The translations under genes were made by a program, and so were the position numbers. Under the pieces are notes generated by a model, which worked only from the letters and a program-made list of their open reading frames with translations, searched no databases and was not told the origin of the DNA. This document shows positions 1-6,804 of a stretch of DNA of 8,283 nt, piece by piece; within the stretch, counting starts at the first letter, position 1, and the number at the start of each line of letters is the position of its first letter. The DNA is from an uncultured Lachnospiraceae bacterium (GTDB lineage Bacteria; Bacillota; Clostridia; Lachnospirales; Lachnospiraceae): assembly GCA_900553305.1 (NCBI GenBank), contig USDI01000087.1:1-8283 (forward strand). Reading direction: 5' to 3'.

Positions 1-45
1 TAAAGGGCAATTTGCAGGTAAACGAATCATATAAGGAGTAAGAAA

Positions 46-51
46 GGGAGG
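46..51 (+). promoter_or_regulatory. Ribosome binding site of the DUF3160 lipoprotein gene
   Basis: GGGAGG lies 6 nt before the ATG at 58, which is ideal spacing. It directly abuts the ATG at 52 and is 12 nt from the ATG at 64. This favours 58 as the start among three closely spaced in-frame ATGs. A second AAGGAG at 33-38 is 13 nt from the ATG at 52 and is a poorer candidate. Confidence 0.7.
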
Positions 52-57
52 ATGCAT

Positions 58-2361
58 ATGGCAATGAAGAACAGACAGCTGCTGGCGCTTGTCTTATCGG
101 GAGTGCTGGTAATCAGTACCTTAGGAGGATGTTCGGCGTTCGGACAGTTGGCAAAGCAGACAGTTGAAACCGGAAAGGAATATTACGATCAGAATAAGGA
201 TTCGGAGCAGGAAGATCCGTCTTCACAGGAAGATGCAACGCAGGGAAAGCCTGATGGAACAGGCAGTGAAGGAACCGTAAAGCTGCAGGATCAGGCGGCT
301 GGGCAGCAGAGGATCTACTTAAATGATCTTAGTACGCAGGAGCCGTTACGGGATTATACCCCATCGGTAGCAGCTTATCAGACAGCTCCTGATTTATCGA
401 ACATTGAGAACCTTGAACAGTTCTATGCTTATGATACGGATGAGGATATTTCCGGGAAGCTTGCAGCCAATAACTTTATTGTGATGGACAGTGGTTATAG
501 CGAGTTCTTTGATGTGTATGAATACAACCGCTATAGTCAGGTGCCGAGTTTTGTGACCGTGGATTCGATGATGCATACCTATCATCTGTATTTTGCGCTG
601 CTGCAACGGACAACAGAACGGGATTATCTTGCTTCCATGGTAAAGGAAATGAGCCATTCCATGTATCAGACCTGCCTGACACAGTATGAGGAATTAAAAG
701 GGAGTGAATGGGAACAGGCAGCCGCTTTAAATGTGGGATTCTTTGCAGTTGGAGTCTCCCTGATGGGGGATGAAGCAGCAATTTCGATTCCGGATGAAGT
801 GAAGAACGCGGTGGATCAGGAGTTGTCCTTTATTGAAGCAGCGGACGGCATCTATGATTCAGCACTTTTTGAAGGAGAGATGGAGGACTATTCCCAGTAT
901 AAGCCACGTGGCTATTATGAGGGAGAGGAGGCACTGGAGCAGTACTTCCGGGCAATGATGTGGTATGGACGAAGAAATTTTGCACAGAAACAGGAGCTTA
1001 CCGACCGGGCAGCACTTCTTATGACAATGGCCTTAAGCAATGAGGCCTTTCAGGATTGGGAGGCGGTATATACCATTACGTCCTTTTTCGCAGGGGCAAG
1101 TGATGATTCCGGATTCTATGAATATGCGCCGTTAATCCGTGAGGCTTATGGAGATGGAGCGGGCACCGGAAATCTGATAGGAAATGAGACTGCATTTGAT
1201 GCCTTCCATGAGCTTACCGGAAAGCTTGATCCTCCAGCAATTAATTCTGCTGTCTTTATGGATGACAACGGTGAAACGGATAAGACACAGGAAGCGAAGG
1301 GCTTCCGCTTTATGGGACAGCGGTTCACCCTTGATGAAGCGATTTTTACGAATCTAACCTATAGTAAGGTCAGGGAAAATGCAGACGGAAGCAATAGAAT
1401 GCTTCCGATGGCAATGGATGTCCCGGCGGTTTTGGGCTCGGATACAGCGAAGAGAATTTTAGAAGATAACGGTGCGTTCGAGTATCAGGGCTATGCAGAA
1501 AATATGGAGAAGCTGCAGAATGCTGTTCGGAATGCGGACGATACGCTGTGGAACGGCAGCCTTTATGCAGGATGGTTACAGACACTGTGTCCATTGCTTG
1601 AGGAGCGGGATGAAGGGTATCCATCGTTCATGCGTAACGAGGAATGGCGGAAGAAGAACCTGGAAAGCTTCTTAGGAAGTTATACAGAGTTAAAGCACGA
1701 TACCGTTCTGTATTCGAAACAGATGCTTGCCGAAATGGGTGGCGGTATGGAAGAGATGGATGACCGGGGCTATGTAGAGCCGGAACCGGAGATCTTCCAT
1801 GCACTGGGCAGCCTTGCAAAGAATACTTCTGAAGGAATGGAGCGGTTTGGTATTCTTTCTGCGAAGGATAAAGAGAATTTGGAGAAGCTGCAGCAGTTAT
1901 CTGATCAGCTTGCAGAAATTTCGATTAAGGAGCTGGAGGGTGGCAGTACTGTTACCGATGAAGATTATGAGCTGATCCGGACATTTGGCGGAAATCTGGA
2001 GCATTTCTGGAAAGAGACCATCAGGGATCAGACCACAGAGGAATACGTCGATTCACGGGAGTTCCCGGCAGCACTTGTTGTGGATATTGCGACCGATCCC
2101 AATGGCACAATTCTGGAAGAAGCCATTGGTGGAGTTTCCAGAATTTCTGTGGTTGTGCCGGTGGATGGAAAGCTGCGGCTTGCGGTAGGCGGTACATTCA
2201 GTTATTATGAATTCACGGTACCGATTGACAGCCGGATGACGGACTCCGAATGGAGACAGATGATCGGCATGGAATTGAATGACGATATGGAGTATGAGTA
2301 TGACAATGAAGTGGAACAGCCGTCCTGGACGAAGAGCTACCGGTACTCCTGGGATGGATAA
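58..2361 (+). CDS. DUF3160 family lipoprotein
   Basis: Predicted surface lipoprotein of 767 residues and unknown biochemical role. The N-terminus is a lipoprotein signal peptide: basic KNR, a hydrophobic stretch (residues 8-21), and the lipobox LGGC with the acylated cysteine at residue 25. A polar Glu/Gln/Asp/Ser-rich linker follows (about 40-85) and probably tethers the globular part to the membrane. The rest, from about residue 100 to the end, resembles the DUF3160 family (PF11369). Diagnostic are the FVTVDSMMHTYHLYF stretch, with DSMMHTYH at 169-176, and the terminal PSWTKSY. The length fits that family and I see no frameshift. The start at 58 is chosen by its RBS; 52 and 64 are alternatives that barely change the signal peptide. 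The stop overlaps the start of the next gene, a CapA-like protein, which implies a shared transcript and probably a shared envelope function. Family assignment is from motif recognition; function is unknown. Confidence 0.88.
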   Translation: MAMKNRQLLALVLSGVLVISTLGGCSAFGQLAKQTVETGKEYYDQNKDSEQEDPSSQEDATQGKPDGTGSEGTVKLQDQAAGQQRIYLNDLSTQEPLRDYTPSVAAYQTAPDLSNIENLEQFYAYDTDEDISGKLAANNFIVMDSGYSEFFDVYEYNRYSQVPSFVTVDSMMHTYHLYFALLQRTTERDYLASMVKEMSHSMYQTCLTQYEELKGSEWEQAAALNVGFFAVGVSLMGDEAAISIPDEVKNAVDQELSFIEAADGIYDSALFEGEMEDYSQYKPRGYYEGEEALEQYFRAMMWYGRRNFAQKQELTDRAALLMTMALSNEAFQDWEAVYTITSFFAGASDDSGFYEYAPLIREAYGDGAGTGNLIGNETAFDAFHELTGKLDPPAINSAVFMDDNGETDKTQEAKGFRFMGQRFTLDEAIFTNLTYSKVRENADGSNRMLPMAMDVPAVLGSDTAKRILEDNGAFEYQGYAENMEKLQNAVRNADDTLWNGSLYAGWLQTLCPLLEERDEGYPSFMRNEEWRKKNLESFLGSYTELKHDTVLYSKQMLAEMGGGMEEMDDRGYVEPEPEIFHALGSLAKNTSEGMERFGILSAKDKENLEKLQQLSDQLAEISIKELEGGSTVTDEDYELIRTFGGNLEHFWKETIRDQTTEEYVDSREFPAALVVDIATDPNGTILEEAIGGVSRISVVVPVDGKLRLAVGGTFSYYEFTVPIDSRMTDSEWRQMIGMELNDDMEYEYDNEVEQPSWTKSYRYSWDG

Positions 2362-4087
2362 GGCAGTCCGGCATACAAAATGGATTATAGCAGGTGGAAT
2401 AGCAGTGGTGGTAAGCATCACTGCTGTTTTCACCTTGTGGTGGTATGGAGCTTTTCTGCCCCGCTGGATTTCCTGGGAGGAAAAGGAGTTTTTTTATGAA
2501 GGCTGTGAGGTGATTTTGAAAAAACGGACACTCCGGGTGGTGAAAACGGATATGGGGGATGCCGGAGACCGTCACCGATTTACGAAAAGAGATCAATCGG
2601 AGCACATATGGAAAACTCCGGCGGACTGGCAGGTGCAGGATGTTCTGGTAATGGATATTGACAGGGATCAGCAGGAAGAGCTGGTATTGCTTGTCTGGAA
2701 GCATGGGAGCTACGGCAGGCATCTTCCCATCTGGGAGAAAAAGAATGACATCCGTCTGGAGCAGCATATCTTCATTTACCGTCTGCAGGAGTATCCGGAA
2801 CAGAATAATGAATATGTAAAAGCCCAGGATGAAGAAGCAGACAAAATTATAGAAAAAGAAGCAGCAGAAGGAGAAGACAGAGATCGTAATATCAGTACGG
2901 ATGTGATGAGACCGGTGTGGATGTCTTCTTCACTTGGGAAAGAGATTGAGTCAATTGCCCGGGGCAGGAAAAACAGTTTGATTCTCAACCAATATCGTCT
3001 GAAGGATCCAAAAACCGGTGGGGATTTACAAAATAACGAGGCAGGGGCTGAGCCTGACATTTATACCGGGAAAGACCGTATTGCTGAGGATAGTACAAGT
3101 ACCTGCTGGATCTGGAAGGACTTTGGACTTAAATATGCAGGAGAGTCAAAGGAGCAGCAGGCTCAGGTGGTCTGTGTAGGCGATAATCTGATCCATTTAA
3201 GTCTGCTCGCAGCAGAACAGAAGAAGCAAAGAGACGGAGAAGTGACAGCAGAGAATTTGTACGATTCCTTTTATGACTCTGTCCGGGATAAGCTTCAGAA
3301 TGCAGATCTGGCAGCAGTAAATCAGGAGACGATTTTTGTGACAGACCACAAGCGTGTCAGTGGTTATCCCCGCTTTGGAACGCCGACAGAAGTAGGGGAT
3401 GCCATGGAAAGAGCCGGATTCAATCTCATTACCCTTGCCAATAATCATGCACTGGATCAGGGAATTTACGGGATCAATACGACGACGGATTTCTGGGATG
3501 AAAAAGGAATTTCCTATGTGGGAGTGCAGTCTGCAAAAAGCTACAGTGAAGCTCCGGAGGCTGCCGTAAAATTCATGGAAATCAACGGGATCCGCTTTGC
3601 CTTTGTCGGGTACACCTATGGGACAAATGGCATGCCGGAGCCGGAAGGCTATCCTCATCTGGTAGAAAAGCTTGGAGATGAAGAACGTATGCACCGGCAG
3701 CTTTCCTATGCAAAGAGCCGGGCAGATGTGGTTATGGTTTTCGTGCACTGGGGAACGGAGTATGAAACAGAAATTGACGATCAGCAGGAATATTACAGGG
3801 ACTTCTTTTACCGGGAGGGAGTCGATGCAGTGATCGGAACGCATCCCCATGTCGTGCAGAAGTGGGAGATTGTTGAAAATGATGGAACGGCTTATGAGGC
3901 AGATTCTGTCGGATGGAAAAGGGATTCGGAACAACACAGGATGCTGGTTTATTATTCTCTCGGTAATCTGATCTCTGCACAGACAAACGAAGAATGTCAG
4001 ACCGGAGGACTGGCAGAGTTCACGGTGGTGAAGCAGGCGGATGGAGAGATATGTCTGGGAAAATGTTATCTGGAAACTATATCATAA
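2354..4087 (+). CDS. Membrane-anchored CapA family (PGA_cap) metallophosphatase-like protein with N-terminal extension
   Basis: A 577-residue protein with a single N-terminal transmembrane segment (about 10-31) after a short basic stretch, so the bulk should be outside the cell. The C-terminal domain (about 272-570) is CapA/PGA_cap (PF09587, calcineurin-like fold). Expected motifs are present: GDNLIH (D277, H281), NQET (E325), LANNHALDQG (N364, H365), HWGTEY (H465) and GTHPHVVQ (H497, H499), then YYSLGNLI. CapA of Bacillus takes part in poly-gamma-glutamate capsule assembly, but many clostridial homologues stand alone with unknown roles. Residues about 40-255 are extra: DIDRDQQEELVLL (D101, D103, D105) resembles an FG-GAP or calcium-loop strand, and WKHGSYG, HIFIYRL, VWMSS and WIWKDFG follow, broken by acidic linkers. 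ATG 2354 overlaps the previous stop by 8 nt and lacks a good RBS, suggesting translational coupling. ATG 2300, with GGAG 7 nt upstream, would add 18 residues; an ATG also exists at 2279. Confidence 0.88.
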   Translation: MDKAVRHTKWIIAGGIAVVVSITAVFTLWWYGAFLPRWISWEEKEFFYEGCEVILKKRTLRVVKTDMGDAGDRHRFTKRDQSEHIWKTPADWQVQDVLVMDIDRDQQEELVLLVWKHGSYGRHLPIWEKKNDIRLEQHIFIYRLQEYPEQNNEYVKAQDEEADKIIEKEAAEGEDRDRNISTDVMRPVWMSSSLGKEIESIARGRKNSLILNQYRLKDPKTGGDLQNNEAGAEPDIYTGKDRIAEDSTSTCWIWKDFGLKYAGESKEQQAQVVCVGDNLIHLSLLAAEQKKQRDGEVTAENLYDSFYDSVRDKLQNADLAAVNQETIFVTDHKRVSGYPRFGTPTEVGDAMERAGFNLITLANNHALDQGIYGINTTTDFWDEKGISYVGVQSAKSYSEAPEAAVKFMEINGIRFAFVGYTYGTNGMPEPEGYPHLVEKLGDEERMHRQLSYAKSRADVVMVFVHWGTEYETEIDDQQEYYRDFFYREGVDAVIGTHPHVVQKWEIVENDGTAYEADSVGWKRDSEQHRMLVYYSLGNLISAQTNEECQTGGLAEFTVVKQADGEICLGKCYLETIS

Positions 4088-4211
4088 ATCCAGAATTATT
4101 TAAGAAAAGACGGTGTTCTGAGATTTCCTGAAAGCATAAGGAACTTCTTTTGCCACAACGGATAAAGTTACAATAACACGACATATTTTTGTGAAAAATG
4201 GCAGATGTAAT

Positions 4212-4250
4212 ACTAATAATCTAAAACGGATGAACTATAATAATAGTATC
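4212..4250 (+). promoter_or_regulatory. Possible promoter/operator before the GH31 gene
   Basis: The 245-nt gap between the CapA-like gene and the GH31 gene is AT-rich. It contains a perfect TATAAT at 4236-4241, about 90 nt before the start codon. No recognisable TTGACA lies at the proper distance, so an activator may be needed. The -10 is overlapped by a perfect inverted repeat, ACTAT-AATA-ATAGT (4234-4247). A related ACTAATAAT occurs at 4212-4220, 22 bp upstream, roughly two helical turns away. This could be an operator or two half-sites, but such AT-rich matches arise easily by chance. Confidence 0.3.
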
Positions 4251-4320
4251 GTGAGAGCTCAGAATCTGTAATACGATGAGTCGTTTTTCAAAAGATGAAG
4301 GAAGGGTTATGGTACCCGAT

Positions 4321-4325
4321 GGAGG
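4321..4325 (+). promoter_or_regulatory. Ribosome binding site that sets the GH31 start
   Basis: GGAGG is 7 nt before the ATG at 4333, a near-ideal arrangement. The upstream in-frame ATG at 4276 has no purine-rich site before it. The ATG at 4309 has a purine run (4298-4306) only 2 nt away, which is too close. The start at 4333 is therefore preferred. Confidence 0.75.
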
Positions 4326-4332
4326 AAAAGAT

Positions 4333-6720
4333 ATGCTGAATGTCGTGAAAGGAAAAAGCAGGGCAATTGAAAAAGCAGAAAGAAAAGAGAACACTCTTTA
4401 TCTTTATTCTGAAGCTGGAATTCATAGAATAGAGCCGAAAAATGACGCTGTCATAAGGGTGACTTATACACAAAGGGAAGAGTTCAGCAATACAGAAAAG
4501 CCAGGAGTGCTGTTAAGAACCGTATTCACGGATTGGGATTATATGGAAACGGATACGGAAATATGGCTGAAAATGAGAAGACTTATGCTTGTTGTTAATA
4601 AAAAGACAGCTTCTTACAGCTATTTTGACAGTCATGGAAAGCGGCTGTTAAAGGAGCGGGAAAGGGAAAGTAAAAATCTGGAGGAATTTACGGTTTACAG
4701 ACTGGAAGCACAAAGCAGCAGGATCGAGAAGGTACATACCCCGGATGGGGATAAAGAGGTAGTTATGGAAGCTGCCAAAGTACCGCTTGGCAAAAGCTAT
4801 CATACAAGAATGTATCTGGAATGGGCGGAAAACGAAGCCTTATATGGACTTGGACAGCATGAGGAGGGATTTGCCTCCCTGCGCGGACAGACACTGTACT
4901 TGCATCAGGCAAACCGGAAGATAGCCATACCGATGCTGATTTCTACATTAGGATATGGGATACTGGTGGACACCTATAGTCCGTTGATTTTCAGTGATAC
5001 GTTATATGGTTCTTATATTTACACTGAGGCAGATCCGGAAATGGATTTCTATTTTATCAATGGTGAGACCATGGATGGAGTAATTGCACAATATCGGAGC
5101 TTAACCGGAAAGGTCACAATTTTACCAAGATGGGCATATGGATATATACAGTCTCAGGAACGATATGAAACCCAGAAAGAAATCCTGGATACGGTAAAGG
5201 AGTATCGTGAGCGTAATATTGGCATAGATGGAATTGTTCTCGACTGGTGCTCGTGGAAGGGCAATCTTTGGGGACAGAAAACCTTTGATGAAACACGCTT
5301 TCCGGATCCGGACGATATGATGGAACAGCTTCATGAGGCGAAGGTGCATTTTATGCTGTCCATATGGCCTAACATGGATCAGGAGACAGAGAATTATAAA
5401 GAATTTGCGGAAAGACAGCTTCTTTTGCCGGGATGCAGCATTTATAATGCCTTATCCGCAGAAGGAAGACAGCTGTATTGGGAGCAGGTAAAAAGGGGAC
5501 TGTATGCGCACGGGGTTGATGCATGGTGGTGTGACAGCAGTGAACCGTTTACTCCGGAATGGAATCATGTGGAAAGAACAGAACCGGCGAAAATGTATGC
5601 CGAGTACTGTGAAACAACGGAAAACCATCTTCCCGCAGAAAAAACAAATGCCTATGCGTTATATCATGCACAGGGAATTTACGAGGGACAAAGAGGGGAG
5701 CAGGATAATGAGAAAAGAGTTTTTAATCTTACCAGAAGTGCATGGACCGGGCAGCAGCGTTTTGGAACAGTCCTCTGGTCAGGAGACATAGAGGCTTCAT
5801 GGGAGACACTCCGAAAACAGATTGCAGCAGGCTTACAATTCAGTGCCAGTGGTCTGCCATTCTGGACAGTGGATATAGGTGCATTTTTTGTAAAGAATGG
5901 TAATCTATGGTTTTGGAAGGGACATTATGATATGGGAACAGAGGATCTGGGATATCGTGAATTGTTCGTCAGATGGTATCAGTGGGCATGCTTCCTTCCG
6001 GTATTCCGCGGGCATGGAACAGACTGCAGAAGAGAACTTTGGCATTTTGAAAATACAGAAATCCCTTTTTATGATGTTCTTGTACAAATGAATCATCTGA
6101 GATATACACTGATGCCTTATATTTATTCCTGTGCCGGTCTGTGCTGGCTGAAGGATCGTTCCATGATGAAGCTGCTTGCTTTTGCCTATCCGGAAGAAAC
6201 AGAGGTTTTTCATATTATGGATCAGTATTTGTTCGGAGAAGAACTGATGGTTTGTCCGGTCACAGAACCTATGTATTATGGAGAAAATTCATCAGAACTT
6301 ACGGATACCGTTAAAACAAGGAGGGTATATCTGCCGGAGGCACACGGCTGGTATGATTACTGGACCAATACCTATTACGAAGGGGGACAGTGGATTGAGG
6401 TCTGTGCATCTATTGACCGAATACCATTATTTGTCAAAGAAGGAGGGATCCTCCTGAAGACAGACTTTGCCGGTTCCACCCGGGAGCTTGACGGTAATTG
6501 CTGCGTTACGGTTTATACCGGCCGGGATGGCTGCTTCGACTTCTACGAGGATGAGGGTGAGGGGTATGACTATGAAGAGGGAAAATATCGTCTTACCAGA
6601 CTGACCTGGAAGGAAGCAGACAGGACTCTCAGCACAGAGGTGATGACACCGGAATCCCAGTGGAGCAATATAGACAGGCTTTATCAGATCCAAAAGGTAT
6701 ATATGGTAGAGAAAGAGTAA
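4333..6720 (+). CDS. Glycoside hydrolase family 31, alpha-xylosidase-like
   Basis: A 795-residue retaining alpha-glycosidase with no signal peptide, so probably cytosolic. An N-terminal beta-sandwich (about 1-250), with LYGLGQHEEG and an IAIPMLIS stretch, precedes the (beta/alpha)8 barrel that begins near LPRWAYGYIQSQERY (from residue 265). The putative catalytic nucleophile is D401 in DAWWCDSSEP and the acid/base is D485 in WSGDIEASW. Other active-site-region landmarks are LDW (D304), TRSAW (R468) and RGHGTD (R559, H561). The C-terminus has a DUF5110-type beta domain around FDFYEDEGEGY (from 733). The NAYALYHAQGIYEGQR stretch (439-454) and GQQRFG motif match, as I recall them, the GH31 branch holding xyloglucan alpha-xylosidases such as Cellvibrio Xyl31A and Bacteroides BoGH31A, though I see no inserted PA14 domain. 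The GH2 gene follows after 84 nt, supporting a joint oligosaccharide pathway. GH31 membership is firm. Alpha-xylosidase activity is inferred; alpha-glucosidase or another specificity is possible. The start is set by the RBS at 4321-4325. Confidence 0.93.
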   Translation: MLNVVKGKSRAIEKAERKENTLYLYSEAGIHRIEPKNDAVIRVTYTQREEFSNTEKPGVLLRTVFTDWDYMETDTEIWLKMRRLMLVVNKKTASYSYFDSHGKRLLKERERESKNLEEFTVYRLEAQSSRIEKVHTPDGDKEVVMEAAKVPLGKSYHTRMYLEWAENEALYGLGQHEEGFASLRGQTLYLHQANRKIAIPMLISTLGYGILVDTYSPLIFSDTLYGSYIYTEADPEMDFYFINGETMDGVIAQYRSLTGKVTILPRWAYGYIQSQERYETQKEILDTVKEYRERNIGIDGIVLDWCSWKGNLWGQKTFDETRFPDPDDMMEQLHEAKVHFMLSIWPNMDQETENYKEFAERQLLLPGCSIYNALSAEGRQLYWEQVKRGLYAHGVDAWWCDSSEPFTPEWNHVERTEPAKMYAEYCETTENHLPAEKTNAYALYHAQGIYEGQRGEQDNEKRVFNLTRSAWTGQQRFGTVLWSGDIEASWETLRKQIAAGLQFSASGLPFWTVDIGAFFVKNGNLWFWKGHYDMGTEDLGYRELFVRWYQWACFLPVFRGHGTDCRRELWHFENTEIPFYDVLVQMNHLRYTLMPYIYSCAGLCWLKDRSMMKLLAFAYPEETEVFHIMDQYLFGEELMVCPVTEPMYYGENSSELTDTVKTRRVYLPEAHGWYDYWTNTYYEGGQWIEVCASIDRIPLFVKEGGILLKTDFAGSTRELDGNCCVTVYTGRDGCFDFYEDEGEGYDYEEGKYRLTRLTWKEADRTLSTEVMTPESQWSNIDRLYQIQKVYMVEKE

Positions 6721-6734
6721 CGATTCTGTACAAG

Positions 6735-6752
6735 CGGAAGCTTTTGCTTCTG
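6735..6752 (+). other. Hairpin between the GH31 and GH2 genes
   Basis: CGGAAGC-TTTT-GCTTCTG can form a 7-bp stem, including one G-U pair, with a 4-nt loop, 14 nt after the GH31 stop. No T-run follows (the next bases are AAGCGATAAAAAAA), so it is not a canonical intrinsic terminator. It could stabilise or mark the 3' end of a processed GH31 message, or be incidental. Confidence 0.4.
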
Positions 6753-6771
6753 AAGCGATAAAAAAATCATT

Positions 6772-6787
6772 TGATCATGTAAGATCA
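6772..6787. repeat. Short inverted repeat just before the GH2 ribosome binding site
   Basis: TGATC and GATCA are perfect inverted 5-bp arms separated by ATGTAA. The element ends 4 nt before the GAGGAGG site of the GH2 gene. It could be a small operator or an RNA hairpin near the RBS, but 5-bp arms are common by chance. Confidence 0.25.
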
Positions 6788-6791
6788 GAAG

Positions 6792-6797
6792 AGGAGG
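6792..6797 (+). promoter_or_regulatory. Ribosome binding site of the GH2 gene
   Basis: A full-consensus AGGAGG is 7 nt before the ATG at 6805. It fixes the start of a gene that is open to the end of the window. Confidence 0.85.
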
Positions 6798-6804
6798 AAA
6801 CAGA

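Noticed and set aside
1..45. Tail of an upstream gene ending at the TAA at position 1
   Set aside because: Only the triplet itself is visible, so no reading frame can be supported from this window.
2279..2361. A frameshift splitting one long DUF3160-CapA protein
   Set aside because: The first product ends with the family-typical C-terminus PSWTKSY, and the second begins with its own basic stretch and transmembrane anchor. They are two complete genes that overlap.
2053..2767. Two overlapping minus-strand open frames across the junction of the first two genes
   Set aside because: Both are opposite coding sequence with clear family motifs and show low-complexity, His/Pro/Ser-rich translations typical of antisense frames.
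3197..3937. A 246-codon open frame on the minus strand across the CapA domain
   Set aside because: It lies opposite a strongly conserved CapA domain, its translation is rich in Cys, His, Ile and Ser with no recognisable domain, and I see no RBS support. It is an antisense shadow.
2354..4087. Assignment to a poly-gamma-glutamate capsule operon (capBCA)
   Set aside because: Only the CapA-type domain is present. No ligase-like CapB or membrane CapC gene lies in the window, and the neighbour is a DUF3160 lipoprotein.
4129..4142. A catabolite-responsive (cre) operator resembling TGAAAGCATAAGGA
   Set aside because: The central CG and the right-hand CA of the cre consensus are missing, and the position is far from the candidate promoter.
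4102..4151. Intrinsic terminator after the CapA-like gene
   Set aside because: TTCCT/AGGAA arms (4125-4129, 4139-4143) with a 9-nt loop and a broken T-rich tail, plus competing GTTC/GAAC and AAAAGA/TCTTTT pairings, give only a weak AT-rich structure. It is not convincing enough to annotate.
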